DNA from: Bacteroidota bacterium
Lineage (GTDB): Bacteria; Bacteroidota; Bacteroidia; Sphingobacteriales; Sphingobacteriaceae
Length of the DNA: 7,792 nucleotides
Assembly: GCA_013286985.1 (NCBI GenBank)
Contig: JABDEQ010000096.1
Location: 1-7,792 of the forward strand
Direction of reading: 5' to 3'
Every line of letters starts with the position of its first letter. Position 1 is the stretch's first letter. Positions 1 through 6,580 of the stretch are shown in pieces. Position numbers and translations under genes: made by a program. The notes under the pieces are model-generated. The model was given only the letters and a program-made list of their open reading frames with translations. It was not told where the DNA came from and did no database searches.

Positions 1-159
1 AGAAAGCTTAAAGCAGAAAGCAGAAAGCTTAAAGCAGAAAGCAGAAAGCAGAAAGCAGAAAGCAGAAAGCAGAAAGCAGAAAGCAGAAAACCCAGCCAAA
101 GGCTGGGTTTTCTGCTTTTTTAAAGCTTTAAGCTTTAGTCTTTCTGCTTTCAGCTCTCT
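1..159. repeat. Heptamer repeat array with inverted right arm
   Basis: Positions 1-84 are twelve uninterrupted 7-bp units: ten copies of AGAAAGC and two copies of TTAAAGC (units 2 and 5). A degenerate thirteenth unit (AGAAAAC) leads into the hairpin at 80-118. Beyond the hairpin the reverse-complement units appear, again in 7-bp steps: GCTTTTT at 114-120, GCTTTAA at 125-131, GCTTTAG at 132-138, TCTTTCT at 139-145, GCTTTCA at 146-152 and GCTCTCT at 153-159. The whole block is therefore an imperfect inverted repeat around the loop at 98-100. It fills the space just past the stop codon of the minus-strand peptidase gene. The left end may continue outside the window. Nothing here codes for protein. 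Confidence 0.9.
80..118. terminator. Strong hairpin terminator, probably bidirectional
   Basis: AAAGCAGAAAACCCAGCC (80-97) pairs perfectly with 101-118 around an AAA loop, giving an 18-bp stem. The core is AACCCAGCC/GGCTGGGTT. Both strands have a short T-run directly after the GC-rich core, and the plus strand also has T to position 120. It lies about 40 bp past the stop codon of the minus-strand M1 peptidase gene, so it should end that transcript. Because it is nearly symmetric it could also stop a plus-strand transcript entering from the left of the window. The outer stem is formed by repeat units, so array and terminator are physically merged. Confidence 0.85.
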
Positions 160-160
160 T

Positions 161-2038
161 CTATTTCGCTGTCCACTTATTATTGCTGGTATCAGCATCC
201 ATAAATATGCCACCGTCAATTACGGCAGATAGGATAGTTTTATCAGTTTTTACAACTACGCTGATTTGTTTTTGATTTTGCTCCCAAACAATTGGCGTTT
301 GATGGAAAGTTTCGGTTGTACCATCGCTATAGGTAACGATGATATCAAAAGGAGCCGCGAAGCCGCCTATATTTTTGATAGCAAAAGTGTAGCCGCCATC
401 AGCTTTGGTTACATCTTTCAAATCCAGATCGATATAATAATTGGTGAAGAACCAGTTGTTAAAGAACCAGTTTAAGTTTTTGCCCGATCCGGTGCTCATC
501 GCATTAAAATAATCCCATGGAATAGGATGTTTACCATTCCATTGCTCCATATAAAAATGCAGGGCTTTTTTAAACAGATCATCGCCCAGCATATCTTTCA
601 AAGCAAAATAGCTAAGTGATGGCTTGCCATATGAGTTATTACCGTAGCCGCCCCTTTGCTCGCTTGATGGGGTGATAATTGGCAGATCTTCGGCCGTAGC
701 TCGGTCATGGATCCAGCCATTGATGCGGAACCCTTTGTAAAGCTTTTCAGCTTTTTCTTTACCAACTTCCGATGTTCCTATTAATAATTCAAAGGTAGTT
801 GCCCAACCTTCGTCCATAAAGGCATAACGGCTTTCGTTTATGCCCATATAAAAAGGGAAATAGGTATGTGCAATTTCATGATCCTGTACAAATTGCGAAA
901 AGGCAATATCATCTGTATGGCTGTCATTAACCATCATTGGGTATTCCATATCAGCAAAGCCCTGGAACGAAGTCATTTTTGGGAATGGGTAAGGTACGCC
1001 CGGCCAGTTGTGCGACAACCAGCTTAGCGAATGACGACCGGCTTGAACTGCGTGGTGAAAGTCAGCAGCGTTATCCAAAAATGCCGATTGCATGCTGGCT
1101 CTGCGGTTGGTTGCATCATCAACAATAGCACTGGCGGCATCCCAGTCGTAATGGTCACTTATGCCTACGGCCATGTCGCTAACATTGGTTGCTTTCCACG
1201 TCCAGGTGTTTTGATCGTTTTGGGCGGTGATATTTTTGTTTGCCAAATCTTCGGCGGTAGCTACGTGTATGGTTGAATCGCTGGTGAACGATTTTTCCAG
1301 TCGTTTAGCATATTCGGGCTGTAAAACCTGTTTCGGATTTTGCAGGGTACCGGTAGCCCAAACAATATAGTTTTTGGGTACGGTTACATTTAAAGTGTAA
1401 TCGTTAAAATCGTTATAAAATTCCTGTGCATCTAAAAAGGGTAGGGTGTCCCATCCGTTGTAGTCGTCATAAACAGAAATCCGTGGGTAAAAATAAGCCA
1501 GGTAAAAAGTAGTAGAGTCAATCATCCCTTCGCGGCCGCTTTGTTTTGACACTTCAAAGTGCCAGGTAATATCCATTTTTAATGAGTCGTGCGGCAGCAA
1601 CGGTTGAGCCAGGCCCACAAATTGATTGGTTCCTGCGGCCTTGGTATTATCCCAGTTCTTTTTTGTTCCGTTGATGTTAAATTCATCAATCTGTACGCCG
1701 GGAGTTAAATAATCATCATCTGCCGGACTAAACCTTGCAGCGCCCGGACGGTGAATATTTAATATCAGCTTCATGTTCAGCCTTTTCAAGGTATCGGGGC
1801 TGTTATTGTAGTAAGTAATTTGCTCAACGCCTTTAACCGTACGGTCAGGAGGCAGGGCAGTAATGGAAATAGTGTAATGCCCGTGGTTTTCCCAATAGTT
1901 TTTACCGGGGCGTCCATCAAGTGATCGTGTTTCTTTGGTATAGGCCCGCTTTATGTCGCGCGGCATATAAAGGTCCTGGGCTTGTGCCTGCCACAGTAAA
2001 AGACTGCAAAAAGCAGTCAGAATAATCGATTTATACAT
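161..2038 (-). CDS. Secreted M1-family zinc metallopeptidase
   Basis: A 625-aa gluzincin aminopeptidase-like protein. Residues 1-21 are a Sec signal peptide ending in QAQAQ. Residues about 40-290 fit the N-terminal beta-saddle of M1 enzymes. The catalytic domain carries HEIAH at 387-391 followed 18 residues later by E410 (MDEGWA), the HExxH-x18-E zinc site of the family, with E388 as general base. FADMEYP at 361-367 stands where M1 enzymes have GxMEN, and E365 would bind the substrate amino group. Y470 in YGKPSL matches the catalytic tyrosine of the YxKG motif. The C-terminal residues about 535-620 look like a beta-rich domain, as in other Bacteroidota M1 peptidases. Likely role: trimming peptides in the periplasm or outside the cell. 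The start codon is the only one that keeps the signal peptide. No strong ribosome binding site is seen. The gene is divergent from the DUF2027-Smr gene. Confidence 0.94.
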   Translation of the reverse strand: MYKSIILTAFCSLLLWQAQAQDLYMPRDIKRAYTKETRSLDGRPGKNYWENHGHYTISITALPPDRTVKGVEQITYYNNSPDTLKRLNMKLILNIHRPGAARFSPADDDYLTPGVQIDEFNINGTKKNWDNTKAAGTNQFVGLAQPLLPHDSLKMDITWHFEVSKQSGREGMIDSTTFYLAYFYPRISVYDDYNGWDTLPFLDAQEFYNDFNDYTLNVTVPKNYIVWATGTLQNPKQVLQPEYAKRLEKSFTSDSTIHVATAEDLANKNITAQNDQNTWTWKATNVSDMAVGISDHYDWDAASAIVDDATNRRASMQSAFLDNAADFHHAVQAGRHSLSWLSHNWPGVPYPFPKMTSFQGFADMEYPMMVNDSHTDDIAFSQFVQDHEIAHTYFPFYMGINESRYAFMDEGWATTFELLIGTSEVGKEKAEKLYKGFRINGWIHDRATAEDLPIITPSSEQRGGYGNNSYGKPSLSYFALKDMLGDDLFKKALHFYMEQWNGKHPIPWDYFNAMSTGSGKNLNWFFNNWFFTNYYIDLDLKDVTKADGGYTFAIKNIGGFAAPFDIIVTYSDGTTETFHQTPIVWEQNQKQISVVVKTDKTILSAVIDGGIFMDADTSNNKWTAK

Positions 2039-2154
2039 CAGAGGTCAGTTTGTGTGAAAAATTTAAACGCAATTTATGTAAATAACCTCGCGATTAAAAA
2101 AATGCAGGCGAATATTCTAATTGCAACAGTTTTGCAAAAAAAATTAATTTACTA

Positions 2155-2185
2155 TTTGCAGAGCGGTAAATATTTTTTTACTTTG
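2155..2185 (+). promoter_or_regulatory. Bacteroidota-type promoter
   Basis: TTTG at 2155-2158 is followed after 19 nt by TTACTTTG at 2178-2185. This matches 7 of 8 positions of the -7 box TAnnTTTG of Bacteroidota sigma-ABfr promoters, and the spacing to the -33 TTTG box is right. Transcription would start at about 2190-2194. The -7 box overlaps the second copy of an 11-bp direct repeat, TTGCAACAGTT (2121-2131 and 2183-2193). No coding start lies directly behind it; the first downstream signal is a terminator. Confidence 0.6.
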
Positions 2186-2191
2186 CAACAG

Positions 2192-2258
2192 TTATTTTAA
2201 TAGGGGTATTAAATAACTAATTTGAGCCACCAGTCCTTTTGGGCTGGTGGCTTTTTTA
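2192..2258 (+). ncRNA. Possible small RNA between promoter and terminator
   Basis: A transcript from the promoter at 2155-2185 would run about 65 nt: an AT-rich unstructured 5' part (to about 2224) and then the terminator hairpin. It contains no usable ORF. No plus-strand gene lies upstream, so the terminator has no other evident transcript to end. This is inference from signal order only; I do not recognise the RNA family. The alternative is a leader or attenuator for the DUF2027-Smr gene starting at 2377. The transcript start is approximate. Confidence 0.45.
2225..2258 (+). terminator. Rho-independent terminator
   Basis: AGCCACCAGTCC (2225-2236) pairs with 2241-2252 through eleven Watson-Crick pairs and one G-U pair, closing a TTTT loop. 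The 3' arm is followed by a run of T (TTTTTTATT within 2252-2260). This is a textbook intrinsic terminator on the plus strand. On the minus strand the hairpin is not followed by a comparable T-run. It lies within the divergent spacer, not after a gene. Confidence 0.85.
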
Positions 2259-2266
2259 TTGAGGAT

Positions 2267-2368
2267 GATTACACTGTTGATCTTGATTACACCGATTTTG
2301 ATAAATTAGACGTTAATCAATGTAATCGTTTTAGGTTCGGTGAAATCATATTTTTAATCAGTGTAATC
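2267..2368. repeat. Imperfect inverted repeat of GATTACAC-type units
   Basis: GATTACACTG (2267-2276) is the exact reverse complement of 2359-2368. GATTACACCGA (2285-2295) pairs with TCGGTGAAATC (2337-2347) at 10 of 11 positions. CGATT (2293-2297) can also pair with AATCG (2324-2328). The left arm has two units at an 18-bp step and the right arm has inverted units at about 20-21 bp. The element fills most of the space between the terminator and the ATG at 2377, so the DUF2027-Smr mRNA may carry part of it as a 5' leader. No promoter could be recognised inside it. Confidence 0.7.
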
Positions 2369-2376
2369 CAATAATT

Positions 2377-3321
2377 ATGAAATATAAATTAGGTGATTTT
2401 GTGCGTTTTGTCGACGAGAAAATGGAAGGTTTTGTAACCCGTATTATTGATGATAATATGATTGGGGTTACCGGGGAGGATGATTTTGAGATTCCGGTAC
2501 TGGCGAGCAAAGTAACCACTGTGCACGGGTACGAAGCGCCCGGCACCGCAAAACCAAAAATTGAAGAAGAGAGCATAGTTACCGGGGAGTTTAAAACCAG
2601 AGGCGTTTATGTGGGTGTAAGCAGTGACGCGAAAGCTAGCTCGGTGGTGCATTTTCATATCATCAATGAAACTTCTTTTCAGTTGCTGGTTTCATTGACT
2701 ACCGATAAGCAAAATAATTTTAAGGGAGAATTTGGCGGGATAGTTAAGCCACAGTCGGCAGAAAAAATATATTCTGCCCAGTTGGCTGATCTGCAGCTTT
2801 GGCCCAAATTTATTTTTCAGGCGATATATTTTACCAAACAAAACGCCGAACCGCCTGCTCCGCTGGTTGTGAATGAGAAGTTTAAGGCTAAGGATTTTTC
2901 AGGCACTAAAAAGCAATTGCCGCTGTTAAATCAACCCGGTTGGTTAATTCAGTTGGATGAACCTGAGGTGGTAATTGATGCCCAAAAACTAAAAGAGAGC
3001 TTTTTTAAAACCTCCGAAGAAAAAACAGTTGTCGAAAAGCCGAAAGGTGAGGTTGACCTGCATATTGAAAAGCTTCGTGACGATTACCAGTTTTTAAACA
3101 GCTCCGAAATACTCCAAATTCAATTGGCCCATTTTCACAAAGCCCTGGATGCAGCAATTGTTCATCAACTGCCCGAAGTAATATTTATTCACGGCTCCGG
3201 CAACGGTACATTACGACATGAGATTCACAAGCTTCTGGGTAAGCACTCCAAAATAGAAACCTTTATGGATGCCCGCAAAGAGAAATTTGGCTATGGCGCT
3301 ACCCGTGTGGTTTTAAAGTGA
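2377..3321 (+). CDS. DUF2027 and Smr domain protein
   Basis: A 314-aa protein with no signal peptide, so probably cytosolic. Residues 1-50 form a small beta-rich module (KLGDFVRFVDEKMEGFVTRI), and residues about 70-160 fit the remainder of the DUF2027 region found almost only in Bacteroidota. A variable linker (about 160-222) leads to a C-terminal Smr domain (about 224-314). Smr motifs visible are VDLHIEKL (226-233), corresponding to LDLHG, and IHGSGNGTLR (271-280), the HGxGxGxLR loop; FGYGATRVVL ends the domain. Smr domains in MutS2 and SmrB bind nucleic acid and can act as nucleases, in SmrB on mRNA of collided ribosomes. Whether this protein cleaves anything is unknown; isoleucine replaces the glycine after DLH. 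There is no MutS ATPase part, so a mismatch-repair name would mislead. Start: first ATG, only 8 nt past the inverted repeat, with no clear ribosome binding site. Confidence 0.9.
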   Translation: MKYKLGDFVRFVDEKMEGFVTRIIDDNMIGVTGEDDFEIPVLASKVTTVHGYEAPGTAKPKIEEESIVTGEFKTRGVYVGVSSDAKASSVVHFHIINETSFQLLVSLTTDKQNNFKGEFGGIVKPQSAEKIYSAQLADLQLWPKFIFQAIYFTKQNAEPPAPLVVNEKFKAKDFSGTKKQLPLLNQPGWLIQLDEPEVVIDAQKLKESFFKTSEEKTVVEKPKGEVDLHIEKLRDDYQFLNSSEILQIQLAHFHKALDAAIVHQLPEVIFIHGSGNGTLRHEIHKLLGKHSKIETFMDARKEKFGYGATRVVLK

Positions 3322-3346
3322 TAAACTTTTACGATAATTGCTTTCT

Positions 3347-3376
3347 ATAGCGATGGGTTTTAAAACCCATCGCTAT
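3347..3376. repeat. Perfect 30-bp palindrome
   Basis: The arm ATAGCGATGGGTTTT (3347-3361) is followed immediately by its exact reverse complement (3362-3376). As RNA it would fold into a stem of about 11-13 bp with the central T4A4 partly in the loop. It sits 25 bp past the stop of the DUF2027-Smr gene and 36 bp before the glycosidase-like gene. Neither strand has a T-run after the stem, so it is a weak candidate for a classical terminator; it may protect a 3' end, bind a protein dimer or be a dispersed palindromic repeat. Confidence 0.85.
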
Positions 3377-3412
3377 GAATTGGCTCTTTGGGCTTCATTT
3401 TAAATAACAAAA

Positions 3413-6403
3413 ATGAAACAAATACTATTTTGCTTATTGCTTGGTGCATGCTGTAATGTTGCAGTTGCACAAGAAATTAAATACATATCAAATAATAACA
3501 GTTGGGACCCCGATTCGCTGGGTAATCATCGTGTGGTGCTTAACCTTAACCACACAGACGGCAAAGTGGCGAAGGTTTTTATTGAATGGAGGCGGAATGA
3601 CCAGCATCCGGAAAATAAGAACCTTTTTGTGGTAGATTCAACAACCAATAAAAGGATCAGTAACGTATCTGTGACTGCCATTAGCCGCGAAAATTGCACA
3701 TTGTACTTTGAACCCGTTGCCGGCGACCAGAAGTATTTTGTTTATTATCTCCCTTATAAAGTTGACCGGAAATCAAATTACCCCAATGCTAAATACTTGC
3801 GGCCCGAACAAACGGCAAGTGACTACTGGGTGCAGTCCATCAACACAACTGTAGTTGAAAATGCACAGGTTGAAAGTATCGAATCTATAAACGCTATCAA
3901 CAGCTTTTACCCGATGGAGGTAATTGCTACCAAAACAGAAACGGATAGCCTGATACACCAGAATGCCGGAAGAAGTTATTTTGTTTTTACTGAAGACAGG
4001 CTACACTCCATCCGCATGAAGCACGATTTGCCGCAACGCTGGATGTTAAAAGGTGTTAAGAATATTTTTGCAGGAGAGGCAAAGCGCGGCGAAAATTATG
4101 CTTATCAATTAGGCATTTATCCGATAACAAAGGATTTATCGGGTGTTAAATTTGTTTTTTCTGCATTGAAAAGCAAGACTGGCCGGCAGATTTCTCCAAA
4201 AGTAATGTCGTGTTTGAATACCAATGGGGTTGATTTCAGGGGTGGTATTTTTAACCATTCGGTTGATGTGGCAAAAGGCGATGTACAAGCGATGTGGTGC
4301 CTGGTGAATGTGCCAGCAACTACTTTAGCGGGGACCTATGAGGGCTATGTTATTGTTTCGGCAAAAAATGCAGAAAATACGAAGATTGGTATCAGGTTAA
4401 CGGTTGATAAGGCCGTAGCGGTTAAAGGAGGCGTTAATGAACCATGGAAGCAAACCCGCCTAACCTGGTTAAACTCTGCCATCGCTCAAAAAAATGAAGT
4501 AATTAAGCCCTATATTCCATTAATAGTTAAGGATAACAGCATTGCTCTGCTGGGCCGCAAGGTTATTCTGGACAAAACAGGTTTCCCCCAAAATATTGAA
4601 ACCTATTTTACGCCGGAGATGACTTCATATTCAACCACCGCAAAACAAGTGATCAATAGTCCTATCGAACTAAAAGTTGAAAATGGAAACAACATTGAGC
4701 AATGGCAATCAAAAGGTGTAAAATTTACCGAAACACAACCTGGCACTGTAAAATGGACAGCAGAAAATACTTCTGCCAATTTACAGATGGAAGTTTCAGG
4801 ATCATTGGAGTTTGATGGGTTTTCATCATATACCGTGAAGGTAACCGCCTTGCAGGATGTGAATCTGAATGATATCCGCATGGAGATTCCTTTTAATAAG
4901 GATGCTGCCAAATATATAATGGGTCTTAACCTTAAAGGTGAAAAACGGCCCGATCATTACGAATGGAAATGGGATGTTGCCCATAAAAGTCAGGATGGTG
5001 CCTGGCTGGGTGATGTAAACGCGGGCCTACAGTATTCGCTGCGCGATGAAAATTATGTGCGCCCTTTAAATACTAACTTTTACTTACAAAAGCCGTTATT
5101 ACTGCCAACATCATGGGGTAATGACGGCAAAGGTGGTATCAACATAGCAGAAAATGGTAATACCGTGCTGGTGAGTAATTACAGCGGTAGCCGTAGTATG
5201 AAAAAAGGCGATGTGTTGTATTACAACTTCACCATGTTAATTACGCCTTTCCACCCTATTAATACCGATTTTCAATGGGCAACCCGCTTTTATCATAAGT
5301 ATGATAATATCGATACCATAAAAGCAACAGGTGCTACGGTAATAAATATCCATCACGGAACGCCTATTAACCCTTATATCAATTACCCTTTTATAGCACA
5401 CGATGCCATGAAGGCTTATATTGACGAAGCGCATAAAAAAGGATTAAAGGTTAAAATATATAATACGGTGCGCGAGCTGTCAAACAGCGCTTACGAAACA
5501 TTTGCTATGCGCAGCCTTGGGCACGAGATTTATTCGGCAGGAAAAGGCGGTGGCTATTCGTGGTTGCAGGAACATGTTGGCGATGATTACATAGCCGCCT
5601 GGTATGTGCCCGAAGTTAAGGATGCTGCCATAGTGAACAGCGGGATGAGCAGGTGGCATAATTATTACGTAGAAGGGATGAATTGGCTGGTACAAAACGT
5701 AGGCATAGATGGTATTTATCTGGATGATGTGGCATTTGACCGCACCACCATGAAACGTGTAAAACGTGTGTTAACGCAAGATGGACATCCGGGTATTATC
5801 GATTTGCATTCGGCCAATCAATACAATAAAAACGATGGCTTTAACAATAGCGCCAATTTATATATGGAGCATTTTCCATACTTAAACCGTCTATGGTTTG
5901 GCGAATATTTTGATTACGAGAAAAACTCCCCCGATTTTTTTATCACCGAAGTTTCGGGTATTCCATTTGGATTGATGGGCGAAATGTTACAGGGTGGGGG
6001 TAATCCTTACCGGGGTATGATATACGGTATGACCAATCGTATGCCATGGAGCGATAATGCCGACCCGCGTCCGATATGGAAACTATGGGACGATTTTGGA
6101 ATGAAAGGTACCAAAATGATTGGCTATTGGGTGGAAAATAATCCCGTAAAAACTAATAATGCTGAGGTGTTGGCCACTATTTACAAAAAAGATAAAGCTG
6201 TATTGGTATCAATAGCCAGTTGGGCAAAAGATGATGTAAACATCAAACTATTAATAGACTGGAAAGCGTTAGGCATCGATCCCGCCAAAGCAAGAATTAC
6301 AGCCCCCGAAGTAAAGAATTTTCAACCCGCTACAAGTTTTAAAGACGGGCAGGATATTCCTGTGCAAAGTGCCAAAGGATGGTTAATTATTATCAGGGAG
6401 TGA
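3413..6403 (+). CDS. Exported glycoside-hydrolase-like protein (DUF6067/GH123_N type)
   Basis: A 996-aa protein. Residues 1-20 are a Sec signal; AVAQ/E fits signal peptidase I, but LGAC at 10-13 could be a lipobox. Residues about 21-340 are beta-rich, with a stretch containing FEPVAGDQKYFVYYLPY (99-115). At 344-358 PWKQTRLTWLNSAIA is followed by an I-LLGRKV stretch, which I associate from memory with the DUF6067 (GH123 N-terminal) family. Residues about 400-620 look like a beta-sandwich of the kind found before TIM-barrel glycosidases. Residues about 620-930 look like the barrel: VINIHHGTP, KAYIDEAHKKGLKVKIYNT (ends of early strands), IDGIYLDDVAFDR (765-777) and WFGEYFDY (828-835). D771 or D772 and E831 are candidate catalytic residues by inference. 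A small beta domain closes the protein. Substrate is unknown. No SusC/SusD, regulator or second enzyme is adjacent. Start: first ATG, required for the signal peptide. Confidence 0.75.
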   Translation: MKQILFCLLLGACCNVAVAQEIKYISNNNSWDPDSLGNHRVVLNLNHTDGKVAKVFIEWRRNDQHPENKNLFVVDSTTNKRISNVSVTAISRENCTLYFEPVAGDQKYFVYYLPYKVDRKSNYPNAKYLRPEQTASDYWVQSINTTVVENAQVESIESINAINSFYPMEVIATKTETDSLIHQNAGRSYFVFTEDRLHSIRMKHDLPQRWMLKGVKNIFAGEAKRGENYAYQLGIYPITKDLSGVKFVFSALKSKTGRQISPKVMSCLNTNGVDFRGGIFNHSVDVAKGDVQAMWCLVNVPATTLAGTYEGYVIVSAKNAENTKIGIRLTVDKAVAVKGGVNEPWKQTRLTWLNSAIAQKNEVIKPYIPLIVKDNSIALLGRKVILDKTGFPQNIETYFTPEMTSYSTTAKQVINSPIELKVENGNNIEQWQSKGVKFTETQPGTVKWTAENTSANLQMEVSGSLEFDGFSSYTVKVTALQDVNLNDIRMEIPFNKDAAKYIMGLNLKGEKRPDHYEWKWDVAHKSQDGAWLGDVNAGLQYSLRDENYVRPLNTNFYLQKPLLLPTSWGNDGKGGINIAENGNTVLVSNYSGSRSMKKGDVLYYNFTMLITPFHPINTDFQWATRFYHKYDNIDTIKATGATVINIHHGTPINPYINYPFIAHDAMKAYIDEAHKKGLKVKIYNTVRELSNSAYETFAMRSLGHEIYSAGKGGGYSWLQEHVGDDYIAAWYVPEVKDAAIVNSGMSRWHNYYVEGMNWLVQNVGIDGIYLDDVAFDRTTMKRVKRVLTQDGHPGIIDLHSANQYNKNDGFNNSANLYMEHFPYLNRLWFGEYFDYEKNSPDFFITEVSGIPFGLMGEMLQGGGNPYRGMIYGMTNRMPWSDNADPRPIWKLWDDFGMKGTKMIGYWVENNPVKTNNAEVLATIYKKDKAVLVSIASWAKDDVNIKLLIDWKALGIDPAKARITAPEVKNFQPATSFKDGQDIPVQSAKGWLIIIRE

Positions 6404-6436
6404 AAGTAAATGCGGAGTTCGGAATGTCGAATGCGG

Positions 6437-6487
6437 AATGAAGATAAATGCGAAGTGAAGATAAATGCGGAGTGAAGATAAATGCGG
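6437..6487 (+). repeat. Three tandem 17-bp units
   Basis: AGTGAAGATAAATGCGG occurs as two exact adjacent copies (6454-6470 and 6471-6487). A third copy directly before them (6437-6453) differs at two positions. Each 17-mer is two heptamers plus an ATA trinucleotide, so it looks like a secondary duplication inside the heptamer array. The exact identity of the last two copies suggests recent duplication or slippage. Confidence 0.9.
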
Positions 6488-6521
6488 AAGTCGGAATGTC
6501 GAATGCGGAGTGAAACATACT

Positions 6522-6580
6522 GCGAAATGTCAAATGTGGAATGAAAATAAAACTTCCGCATTCCACATTTCGACTTTCGC
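6522..6580. other. Long hairpin in the centre of the repeat
   Basis: AAATGTGGAATG (6532-6543) pairs perfectly with 6559-6570 over a 15-nt loop. The stem extends outward through GTC/GAC (6529-6531 with 6572-6574) and GCGAAA/TTTCGC (6522-6527 with 6575-6580) with one unpaired base on each side, 21 bp in all. No good T-run follows on either strand, so rho-independent termination is possible but not well supported. It is the natural candidate for ending or protecting the glycosidase mRNA. Confidence 0.65.

Noticed and set aside
1..84. Possible CRISPR array.
   Set aside because: Units are 7 bp with no spacers, and no cas gene is in the window.
937..1276. Plus-strand open frames inside the peptidase gene.
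   Set aside because: They lie fully within a well-supported minus-strand gene with an intact zinc site and show no family features of their own.
2039..2154. Promoter of the M1 peptidase gene on the minus strand.
   Set aside because: No TAnnTTTG box with a correctly spaced TTG could be found; only poor matches such as TAAATTGC.
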